The position numbers and the translations under genes are program-made. This document shows, in pieces, positions 54,530 to 62,070 of a stretch of DNA of 64,000 bases (positions within the stretch are counted from its first letter, which is position 1; each line of letters starts with the position of its first letter). This DNA is from JACJVV01 sp964581515. GTDB lineage: Archaea > Nanobdellota > Nanobdellia > Woesearchaeales > JACJVV01. The notes under the pieces are model-generated. The model had not been told where the DNA came from. It did not search any database and saw nothing but the letters and a program-made list of their open reading frames with translations. The DNA lies in NCBI GenBank assembly GCA_964581515.1, contig CAZOOV010000008.1:1-64000 (forward strand), in the 5' to 3' direction.

Positions 54530-54602
54530 CTTCTTTTCTTAATAATATGGTTATCATCATCATTATGGCAATTTTTATAACTGCAAGAATAATCTTCTAT
54601 TC

Positions 54603-55394
54603 ATGCTAATGATTAATTGGCCTTTGGTCTTGTTTACAACAGTTGCACTTTATGCTCTGACAATATTATTATTGCCTTTCAATGCTATATATGCAACAAT
54701 ATTTTTGTTTGCAATAATATCATTTTGGAGCAGACTTCCTGGTGTAGGAATACCTCATCCTTTATTCATACTTTATAATACAGATTTTGTCGATTTGTTT
54801 GCTCTTTTGCTTGCTGTAAATCTAGGTCCTCATTGGGGTATAACAATGGTAGTATTCGGCAATATCTGGTCAAGGGTTTGTGGCGTACATCCTGAATGGG
54901 GCGCCGTAGTCAGTGACACGCTTTCCTTGTCAACAGCATGTCTATTCATGCCTTTTGTCCATCCTATGTTAGGTAGTGATATCTTATATTCGATGTTTGC
55001 TTTTACAGCTATTAGATGGGTCTTTTGGCAGATCTATGATGTTTTTGTCTGGCCTCAAGTTTGGGCAAATATATGGCATAAGGTAGCACTTACACTTATC
55101 GGCACTCCTGTTATCTTCATAATCAATGGCTTTTATGCTTCTGTTTTTGGAGATTTCTTTGATAAGCTACTTGAGAAAGGTGTTCAATTCAATTGGATAC
55201 TTTTCTTTTTTGTTACAGCTATAATCACTATCTTTTATGTTTCTGTATTTGGATTTTCAAAAAGCCATTCAAAAGCAGTCAAGAAGACTGTTAGGCGTGT
55301 GATTAAAAATAGGATTAAGAAAAAGAAAGAAGTTGGTAGGAGTAGTGAGAATACTGAGCTTGATGATATGAGAAGGATACAAAATAATATTTAA
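54603..55394 (+). CDS. Polytopic membrane protein, paralogue of 11255
   Basis: 263 residues with about six helices. It shares LLPFN, FWSRLPGV, FGDFFDKLLEKG and the overall helix pattern with the 11255 gene. A box A (TTTTTATAAC) lies about 30 nt upstream. No structured element precedes this copy. Function unknown. Confidence 0.65.
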   Translation: MLMINWPLVLFTTVALYALTILLLPFNAIYATIFLFAIISFWSRLPGVGIPHPLFILYNTDFVDLFALLLAVNLGPHWGITMVVFGNIWSRVCGVHPEWGAVVSDTLSLSTACLFMPFVHPMLGSDILYSMFAFTAIRWVFWQIYDVFVWPQVWANIWHKVALTLIGTPVIFIINGFYASVFGDFFDKLLEKGVQFNWILFFFVTAIITIFYVSVFGFSKSHSKAVKKTVRRVIKNRIKKKKEVGRSSENTELDDMRRIQNNI

Positions 55395-55421
55395 TGTGTT
55401 TGTTTTAATCAGAATATTTAT

Positions 55422-56141
55422 TTATCTGACTTCTTTCCATTCCTTGGAATATGATCTCTTGAAGAAGAGATTATACCAATAGTTAAGGAAGTATACCCAA
55501 AATATCTTAATATAACCTTCTTTTCGAAATCTTCTTGGAGATCCATAAATTGTGACATCATGGAAAAACTTTATCTTGCCGACTTTCTTTAGTCTTGCAA
55601 ATAAATCATAATCTTCTCCTGCATTGAATTTCTCATTATATCCACCTATCTTTTTGAAAGTACTTTTTCTGAAGATCTGGCACTCTCCTCTTGCTGCTGA
55701 TGAGCCAAATAAAGTGAGAATCTTAATTACAATATCTAATATGAACTGTGCAATCCTATCTGACCATATTAATTCTTCAGGATATATCTTGACATTTGCT
55801 GTTGCTCCTACAATTTTCTTGTCTTCAAATGCTTCATTGATTCTCTTAAAGATTTTACCATCTTTGCCAATCCTTATATCAGCATCAAATTGTACTATTA
55901 TATCACCTTTAGCTGCATATGCTCCTGCATTTCTTCCTTGAGGAATATTTTGTCTTGTCTTCTTTTTGTGGACTACGACTGTATCAGCATATTTTTTGGC
56001 TATTTTAATGGTAGCATCACTGCTGCCTGCATCAGAAACAATAACTTCTAGATTGAATTTCTTTTTTAATGTCTTGAATTGTTTAAGAGTACGTCCTATA
56101 CATTTCTCTTCATTCTTTGTTGGTAAGACGACGCTTATCAT
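55422..56141 (-). CDS. Family 2 glycosyltransferase
   Basis: 239 residues. GT-A fold: SVVLPTKNEEKCIGR start, SDAGSSDAT nucleotide-binding Asp, QFDADIRI metal-binding DxD, and NAGEDYDLFARLKK acceptor-side motif. Likely transfers sugar to lipid or protein for surface glycan. Ends in a basic amphipathic segment. 3 nt separate it from the upstream membrane gene. Confidence 0.88.
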   Translation of the reverse strand: MISVVLPTKNEEKCIGRTLKQFKTLKKKFNLEVIVSDAGSSDATIKIAKKYADTVVVHKKKTRQNIPQGRNAGAYAAKGDIIVQFDADIRIGKDGKIFKRINEAFEDKKIVGATANVKIYPEELIWSDRIAQFILDIVIKILTLFGSSAARGECQIFRKSTFKKIGGYNEKFNAGEDYDLFARLKKVGKIKFFHDVTIYGSPRRFRKEGYIKIFWVYFLNYWYNLFFKRSYSKEWKEVR

Positions 56142-56144
56142 GCT

Positions 56145-56585
56145 TTATCTCCATAAGAAATACCATGAAAGGAGTGAAATAACTATTCCTACGATATAAA
56201 ATAATGGTATAGCAAGTTTTCCGCACTTAAGCCAAGGATACCAAGTTACATGTTTAGGATTCCACCACTTTATGCTGAATTTAGGATTTACTAAGAACCA
56301 TCCGAAATCTTCTACAATAACGCCTGAAGAATATGCACTTAGTACTATACCAAACAATCTCCAATCAAATCCAAATATTATGAAAGGCAATGTCATAAGT
56401 ACTGGGTACATGATAAAGAATAACCAGAAATGGTACGCTGTCAGAACTGTGTAATTACCTATTTTAAGTTTCCATCCTAATTTTCCTTTGTCCCAAGGAT
56501 GATTGCCTTCTACATATGCTTCCCAAAAAGAAGTGGCAATCATGGCTAGATAGACCCAACCAAAAGTTAAGTAGATATTTATCAT
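56145..56585 (-). CDS. Small polytopic membrane protein
   Basis: 146 residues with about four helices, rich in Trp and Phe. Directly upstream of the glycosyltransferase in one operon. Unknown function, perhaps a lipid-linked glycan partner (inference from context). Confidence 0.6.
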   Translation of the reverse strand: MINIYLTFGWVYLAMIATSFWEAYVEGNHPWDKGKLGWKLKIGNYTVLTAYHFWLFFIMYPVLMTLPFIIFGFDWRLFGIVLSAYSSGVIVEDFGWFLVNPKFSIKWWNPKHVTWYPWLKCGKLAIPLFYIVGIVISLLSWYFLWR

Positions 56586-56683
56586 ATTTTAATTTTAGAT
56601 TGTTTTGTTTATAAAAGTTTGTATAAGATTTGATTGAAATCTATTATCAAAATCTATTTAAATACAAGAATTCTGGAAATCAT

Positions 56684-57973
56684 ATGCGAATCATATTTGG
56701 AGTGAACAGTGAAGGCATGGGACATGCTACAAGGAGCTGTGGTGTAATAGATTATCTTTTGAAGAAAGGCCATGAAGTCCATATCTTTACTAGCGATCGT
56801 GCTTATGACTACCTTTCAAAGAAATTTAAGAATATATATAGAGTAAAGGGTTTTCATGTAATTTATCATAATGATTCTGTTCGTAATTTTCATTCAGCAG
56901 TATTTTTGCTTAAAACGCTTGATAAGGATCTTGTTACAACATATCATTTTCTTAAAGAATCTATTAACAAGATTAAACCTCATGTGATAATATCAGATTT
57001 TGAAAGCCTTACAGCTTTTATGGGGAAAAAAGCAGGAATACCAGTAATCTCATGTAATAATATCTCAATCATAAATAGGACTAATATCGATATGAGGCTT
57101 CTTATAAAATTATATCCTAAATTATTTAATTTTACAGCAGAAATACTTCAGACTTTTGATTCAGATTATTATTTTATTCCGACTTTCTTTTATCCTGAAG
57201 TTAAATATCACAATGTGTTCTTGACTGACCCAGTAGTCAGAAAGGAAATATGTAAACTTCGTCCAAAATATGGTAATCATATTCTTGTATATCAGACTTC
57301 TTCAACTAATGTAAGGCTTCTTAATTTACTTAAAAAGATAAAAGATGAGAAGTTTATTGTTTATGGTTATGGGAAAAGAAAGACTGATAAGAATTTGATA
57401 TTCCACGAATTTAATGAGACAAAGTTCCTAATTCATTTTGCAAATGCGAAAGCAGTATTCATGGGTGGGAGTTTTTCTTTGCTTTCAGAAGCATTATATC
57501 TTAAAAAACCAATTGTCAGTGTTCCTTTAAGAATGCACTTTGAGCAGATGGTTAATGCATTTTATGTTGAGAAGTGCGGTTATGGAAAATATCATGAGGT
57601 TTTATCTGAAAAGAATGTTTATGATTTTCTTGAGAATATTGATGTATATAAGAATAATCTTAAGAAATATAATTTTAGTCCAACACAATTTTCTGAGAAG
57701 ATTGAAGCAATGGTCAGGATTATCGGAAAAGAACCAGATGAGAAGAATATCCGTAAATTGTACAAATATACTGCTATCAAAAGGATGATACTTCTTTCTT
57801 TGGTTGCTACAATGTTCCAGGCACAGCTTAGAGGAGCAAAAGACATACTTAAGACAAATCCGCTTAAGGTACTTAAAATGGATTATAAGCCATTATCACA
57901 TTTAACAGGTTACCCAAGAAAAGTTTATAAAAACATCTCTAACTTTATTGTTAATGATAAAAAGAAGAAATAG
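56684..57973 (+). CDS. GT-B glycosyltransferase, MJ1255/MurG-like
   Basis: 429 residues from ATG 56684, about 30 nt after a box A (CTATTTAAATAC). N-terminal GVNSEGMGHATRS is the G-x-G-H-x-x-R acceptor loop; VFMGGSFSLLSEAL and VPLRMHFEQMVNA form the C-terminal nucleotide-sugar site. The family transfers sugar from UDP- or other NDP-sugar. Divergent from the GT2 operon, so both may serve surface glycan synthesis. Confidence 0.8.
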   Translation: MRIIFGVNSEGMGHATRSCGVIDYLLKKGHEVHIFTSDRAYDYLSKKFKNIYRVKGFHVIYHNDSVRNFHSAVFLLKTLDKDLVTTYHFLKESINKIKPHVIISDFESLTAFMGKKAGIPVISCNNISIINRTNIDMRLLIKLYPKLFNFTAEILQTFDSDYYFIPTFFYPEVKYHNVFLTDPVVRKEICKLRPKYGNHILVYQTSSTNVRLLNLLKKIKDEKFIVYGYGKRKTDKNLIFHEFNETKFLIHFANAKAVFMGGSFSLLSEALYLKKPIVSVPLRMHFEQMVNAFYVEKCGYGKYHEVLSEKNVYDFLENIDVYKNNLKKYNFSPTQFSEKIEAMVRIIGKEPDEKNIRKLYKYTAIKRMILLSLVATMFQAQLRGAKDILKTNPLKVLKMDYKPLSHLTGYPRKVYKNISNFIVNDKKKK

Positions 57974-58199
57974 GTTCTTAAATGCCTTATCTAAGTTCTT
58001 GTTATTCTCAGCATATATACATTTTATCTTATTAGTTTCATATACATTTTATCATATGGATTTTATGTCTATGAATTATTTCAATATATTAGATTTAGAA
58101 TTTTTATTCCCATCAATCTTAGAAGGTTTAAGGATGCAGATACTTGCTGGATTGATTGCAGTTTTTATCTATGTCCTTTTTTTCTTTGATTTCTTCTGA
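57954..58199 (+). CDS. Small membrane protein
   Basis: 81 residues from ATG 57954, overlapping the end of the glycosyltransferase by 20 nt. Two hydrophobic helices. It is convergent with and overlaps the next gene by 31 nt, so one of the two could be spurious. Context with the glycosyltransferase is the main support. Confidence 0.4.
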   Translation: MIKRRNRFLNALSKFLLFSAYIHFILLVSYTFYHMDFMSMNYFNILDLEFLFPSILEGLRMQILAGLIAVFIYVLFFFDFF

Positions 58200-58447
58200 G
58201 ATGATTTTGAAGAATTATTTCTTGAATCTTTTGACTTGTTTTTTTCTACATTCTCTAGTCTATAGTGTAATTTTAGGAGTTCAGCATATAATAATCCTAT
58301 TACACATAGAAGGAAACTCTCAGCAAGAGTCGTAAAATGGATTACATAAGCATATATTGCAACTAATATATGTCCTGCAGCTATAATGAGTGTGAATGCT
58401 TTTCTTTTAGGCGGTAGTGCTTGAAAATGTTTGTCTATTATGTCCAT
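58169..58447 (-). CDS. Small membrane protein with basic tail
   Basis: 92 residues. Two helices then a Lys/Ser-rich cytoplasmic tail. GAGGAT upstream of the ATG. Overlaps the convergent gene at 57954. Confidence 0.5.
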   Translation of the reverse strand: MDIIDKHFQALPPKRKAFTLIIAAGHILVAIYAYVIHFTTLAESFLLCVIGLLYAELLKLHYRLENVEKNKSKDSRNNSSKSSQKKSKKKRT

Positions 58448-58482
58448 TTTATTATCCTCTTTTTTTAGCTTAATCTTATATT

Positions 58483-59430
58483 TTATTTGATTATAGTTCT
58501 TATCTCTTTTATTGTTTTTGCTTTTCTGATTAATTTTTTAGCTGCTGGAGCTCCTTTTGTCTGATGCAAAAGCCAGATGCAATGATCCTTTATTTCATTG
58601 AGCGATTCTCTATTCTCATATCTTATATAGAAGTCTATGAAACCCTTTATCAGTTTTTTAGGGTTTTTTGTGTCTTTACTAAATTCGCCCTTGCTTTTGC
58701 CGTTATCAAGGAGGAAGTTTGTGTATTCGAAGATCTCTGGATTTCTCATTGCCGCTCTTCCTATCATGACAGCATCGCATCCTGTTCTTTCTATCATTGA
58801 TTTTGCATGACCTGGCAGAGTTATGTCTCCATTTCCAATAACTGGTATTGAAACATTATCTTTTATCTCTTTGATTATATTTATATCTGCTTTTCCGCCG
58901 TAATGTTCTTCTGCAGTCCTTGGATGTACTGAGATTGCTGATATCCCTTCTTTTTCTAGAATCTTTGCAACTTCTAATGCGTTTATGTTATTATTCCATC
59001 CTGAGCGAATTTTTGCAGTGACTGGTTTTTTTGTAGCTGATACACATGTTTTTGCTATTTTTGCTATATGTTCACGTGATTTCATTAGATAACTTCCTGC
59101 TTTTTTCTCTAGAAATTCATCTTCTGGACAGCCAAAGTTTATGTCAATGATATCAACATATTTTTCTGCTATCTCGACTGCTGTTTTCCAATCATCTTTT
59201 ACAGAGCCAATCAGTTGTAGTGCAATTGGTGACTCTTCTTCTTTTATATTGAGAAATTCTGTTAAGGAACCATCATGATGCTTCTCTATAATTGTTTCTA
59301 CCTCATACATCTGTGTGAAAAGAAGCCCAACATTGTATTTTCTGCATAAGAACCTAAATGATGTACAGTTCACTCCTGCCATAGGTGCAAGCACTGTCTT
59401 GTTCTCTATGTTAATATTTTTTATTTTCAT
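58483..59430 (-). CDS. dus: tRNA-dihydrouridine synthase
   Basis: 315 residues. TIM barrel with FMN-site motifs: VLAPMAGVNCTSFR start, DINFGCPEDEFLEKKAG, KIRSGWNNN and GNGDI/MIGRAAMRNP at the end. Reduces uridine to dihydrouridine in tRNA with NADPH. The exact position cannot be told. Confidence 0.9.
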   Translation of the reverse strand: MKIKNINIENKTVLAPMAGVNCTSFRFLCRKYNVGLLFTQMYEVETIIEKHHDGSLTEFLNIKEEESPIALQLIGSVKDDWKTAVEIAEKYVDIIDINFGCPEDEFLEKKAGSYLMKSREHIAKIAKTCVSATKKPVTAKIRSGWNNNINALEVAKILEKEGISAISVHPRTAEEHYGGKADINIIKEIKDNVSIPVIGNGDITLPGHAKSMIERTGCDAVMIGRAAMRNPEIFEYTNFLLDNGKSKGEFSKDTKNPKKLIKGFIDFYIRYENRESLNEIKDHCIWLLHQTKGAPAAKKLIRKAKTIKEIRTIIK

Positions 59431-59464
59431 TAAGAATCAGTCCTTGATATTATTATTGTTATTA

Positions 59465-59854
59465 TTATTTATTGAAATTTTTTAGTTTTGTCTGGAGCTT
59501 TTTATGTAACTTGACTATTTTTGGACTATGGATGTGCTGAATTATGTCAAGATATTCTCCTACACTCTTATTTATGTCATTAAATATCTTGAATCCTTTT
59601 TTTGTGAAGCTGAGTTCCTTATTCTTGTATTTTATATATTTCTTTTTTTCTAATGATTCAAGATTCTTGTATAATGCTCTTGATTTCTTATGTGCAGATT
59701 TTGAAGATATCAGAATATCTATAAAGACGCTCTTTGATATCGTAACTGCTAATGGTTTATTTGTGAATCGATTACTGAAGCGTCTATAACATTGTCCTAA
59801 TGAGTACAATACGAATATTTCTGGTTTTGATAGTGTAGACTGCTTCTCAGTCAT
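59465..59854 (-). CDS. Winged-helix-like small protein
   Basis: 129 residues. LSKPEIFVLYSLG then a basic region and KSRALYKNLESLEKKKYIKYKNKELSFTKKG (winged helix with wing). Upstream of dus on the same strand. Could regulate it. DNA binding inferred. Confidence 0.5.
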   Translation of the reverse strand: MTEKQSTLSKPEIFVLYSLGQCYRRFSNRFTNKPLAVTISKSVFIDILISSKSAHKKSRALYKNLESLEKKKYIKYKNKELSFTKKGFKIFNDINKSVGEYLDIIQHIHSPKIVKLHKKLQTKLKNFNK

Positions 59855-59943
59855 TTTACCTCTTGTTTTATAGGATTTATTGACTAGAATATATATAATT
59901 TACTGTGTCTTTAGGTTCATTGCTTAAGAATTGTTTAAGAATT

Positions 59944-60282
59944 TTATTTGTGATGCATATAACCTGGAAGAGTCTTTGCTGTTAGTGCTTGTCCTGCCCT
60001 GAATCCATATCCCAGAAATTGTCCAGGTAAAGATAGTACATATATGCATGTTCCTTCAACTGGCCCATGCACTTCTTTATCTGTTCTGAACATCTGTACT
60101 GCACTGTTTTTGACAGCGGTTCCCATATTGCTTGTAGTATACCCATAGTAGAAATCAAATTCTTTAACAGCATTTACTGCTCTTATCCCATTCAAAGCGA
60201 TGAATGTAGAAGCCAATAATCCGCATAAGGTCCTTATTGCTCTTTTTTCTGTTTTTGTTTTAGCGGGTTTTGATTCATTCAT
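59944..60282 (-). CDS. Small membrane-associated protein
   Basis: 112 residues. One hydrophobic stretch near residues 17-35 and a Gly/Ala-rich end. The ATG overlaps the stop of the 562-residue gene (ATGA), so the two are co-translated. Unknown. Confidence 0.5.
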   Translation of the reverse strand: MNESKPAKTKTEKRAIRTLCGLLASTFIALNGIRAVNAVKEFDFYYGYTTSNMGTAVKNSAVQMFRTDKEVHGPVEGTCIYVLSLPGQFLGYGFRAGQALTAKTLPGYMHHK

Positions 60283-61967
60283 ATTTTATCCCTTGGTGGT
60301 CTATCTTTGCCTTGATATTCATTTTTGTTATCTTTATTTGTCATTGTTTCTAATTTATATATTCCTTTATTGATCTGATCGACAATCCTATCTCTCCATG
60401 TAGGCTTATAATCAGACTTTGGTTCTTCATATTTTTGTTCTGGCTCTTCTTGTTTAGGTTCATCTTTCATTGTTGTTGTGTGGATCATGCTGCTGAATCT
60501 GCTTTTTTTTGGTCTGTCCCATGAATATGTCTCTTGTCTTCCTCTAAGCCATTCATCCCTGTCGCTGTTTCTTGATTTTCTTTTTTCTTTATACCAATTG
60601 AAGTTGTTACCTAACCTGTCAAGTCCGAAGCCTGCTGCTCCACCGACAAGTAAACCAAGTACGCCGTAAATCGCGACCATCCATCCTCTGTATTTTTCCA
60701 TGGTAAATCCTCCATGGAAGCTTTTTTCATATAAATCAATTACAGTATCCCTTATTTCATATGCTTGTTTTTTTATTTCGCCTTTATCTTCTACTCTTCC
60801 ATATAAGACATCATCTACATACTTGTCAATCTTCGCTTTTAGACCTGGAATTCTTCCTTGAGCATATTGGATCGGTTGGATCGCGTCTCTTAATGATTTC
60901 TCTAATGATTGACCGTGTGCAAGTGCTGATTCAGCTAATTGGAATTCTCTAGGTCCAGAATGACTTCTGCTTGTTGTATTATAATGAACTGTTTTAGCAG
61001 TTGCTTTTGCTGCTCTCCATTTAGGAGCATCTTTTTTCATAGTAGCCAATGGATCTCTGAATGTACCTCTGTTTCTGTGCAGGTTTGATCCAAATCTCCA
61101 TGTATTTGCAATCCTTACGATATCAGCTTCAGTCATTTCTTCTATATCTTTTTCTTTCTCTCTGCTTTCCATGATTGCGTCTCTGTTCTCTTCTCCTACT
61201 TTTGCAGCCATCATCATGTTAATATTTATTGAAAGATCCTTAAATTGCGCTACTAATGCATCTAAACTTTGAGAAGCAGCTTCTCCTGCTTTCTTGTGAT
61301 ATGTGAAATAATGATCTGTATCGTCATATACATCTACCCAATATGTTTCAGTAGAATAAGTTGTATTTCCTTTACTGTCTGTATGAGATACCTGTCTTGT
61401 ACGCATCTCTGAATGATAATTATCATCATGTTTTTCATCCCATGATCTTGCAAAATTACCATTTACTCCTCTTATTCCATTAGCGACTTGGCTGAATGGT
61501 GCTAATTCTTTAAGCGCAGCTTGTGCGTCTAGTGGGACTGTCTCTAAGAAGTCTGCAAGATTATGTCTTGGAGTTATTGTCTTGAATCCATATGTATACT
61601 CATGTGAAGACATCCTGTTGTGGAGTCTTGTAGCAAAGTTTTCATAAGCCTCTCCAGCTGATTTTGAGAATGCGAATGAATGGTTCCATGTTTCAAGAAC
61701 TTTCATTATTGTGTCATTAAGTCCTGCATGATATAGTGTGAAAGAATCTACTTCTTTTTCCTGAGCTGCTGCATTGTCTTTTATCTGGCTGATCTCTGAG
61801 AAGCCGAGTTTGAATATCTTGTCTCTGTTGTATTCCCATCTCTGACCAAGACCTGTCATCATAGCAGCGCTTAGAAGTCCAACTACTGCTATTTCAGCAG
61901 GAGTTTCTCTAAAAAGCCATTTCATTCCTTTTAAAGATTTCAGGTAAGCATTGCTAATTTTGCTCAT
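60279..61967 (-). CDS. Large two-helix membrane protein of unknown function
   Basis: 562 residues. A membrane helix near 25-45 (AVVGLLSAAMMTG) and another near 435-455 (YGVLGLLVGGAAGFG), with a long helical charged segment between (about 50-420) and a charged tail ending DRPPRDKI. This could be a periplasm-like coiled domain or a large cytoplasmic scaffold; topology is uncertain. Divergent promoter with the gene at 62071. Confidence 0.55.
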   Translation of the reverse strand: MSKISNAYLKSLKGMKWLFRETPAEIAVVGLLSAAMMTGLGQRWEYNRDKIFKLGFSEISQIKDNAAAQEKEVDSFTLYHAGLNDTIMKVLETWNHSFAFSKSAGEAYENFATRLHNRMSSHEYTYGFKTITPRHNLADFLETVPLDAQAALKELAPFSQVANGIRGVNGNFARSWDEKHDDNYHSEMRTRQVSHTDSKGNTTYSTETYWVDVYDDTDHYFTYHKKAGEAASQSLDALVAQFKDLSININMMMAAKVGEENRDAIMESREKEKDIEEMTEADIVRIANTWRFGSNLHRNRGTFRDPLATMKKDAPKWRAAKATAKTVHYNTTSRSHSGPREFQLAESALAHGQSLEKSLRDAIQPIQYAQGRIPGLKAKIDKYVDDVLYGRVEDKGEIKKQAYEIRDTVIDLYEKSFHGGFTMEKYRGWMVAIYGVLGLLVGGAAGFGLDRLGNNFNWYKEKRKSRNSDRDEWLRGRQETYSWDRPKKSRFSSMIHTTTMKDEPKQEEPEQKYEEPKSDYKPTWRDRIVDQINKGIYKLETMTNKDNKNEYQGKDRPPRDKI

Positions 61968-61984
61968 ATAAAGGGAAAGTGATT

Positions 61985-62055
61985 ATTTGTTTATAAATGT
62001 TATAGTTTTAACTACTAGTAAGTGGTTACAAAACGAAAACTTTATAAATAGAAGG
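61985..62055. promoter_or_regulatory. Divergent promoter with central dyad
   Basis: On the plus strand, box A TTTATAAATA starts at 62041; on the minus strand ATAACATTTATAAAC lies at 61989-62003. Between them is TTTTAACTACT-AGTA-AGTGGTTACAAAA (62006-62033), an imperfect dyad. It resembles the dyads at 26.2 kb. A regulator binding here would control both genes. Confidence 0.5.
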
Positions 62056-62070
62056 AATCTGCTAGTGTGT

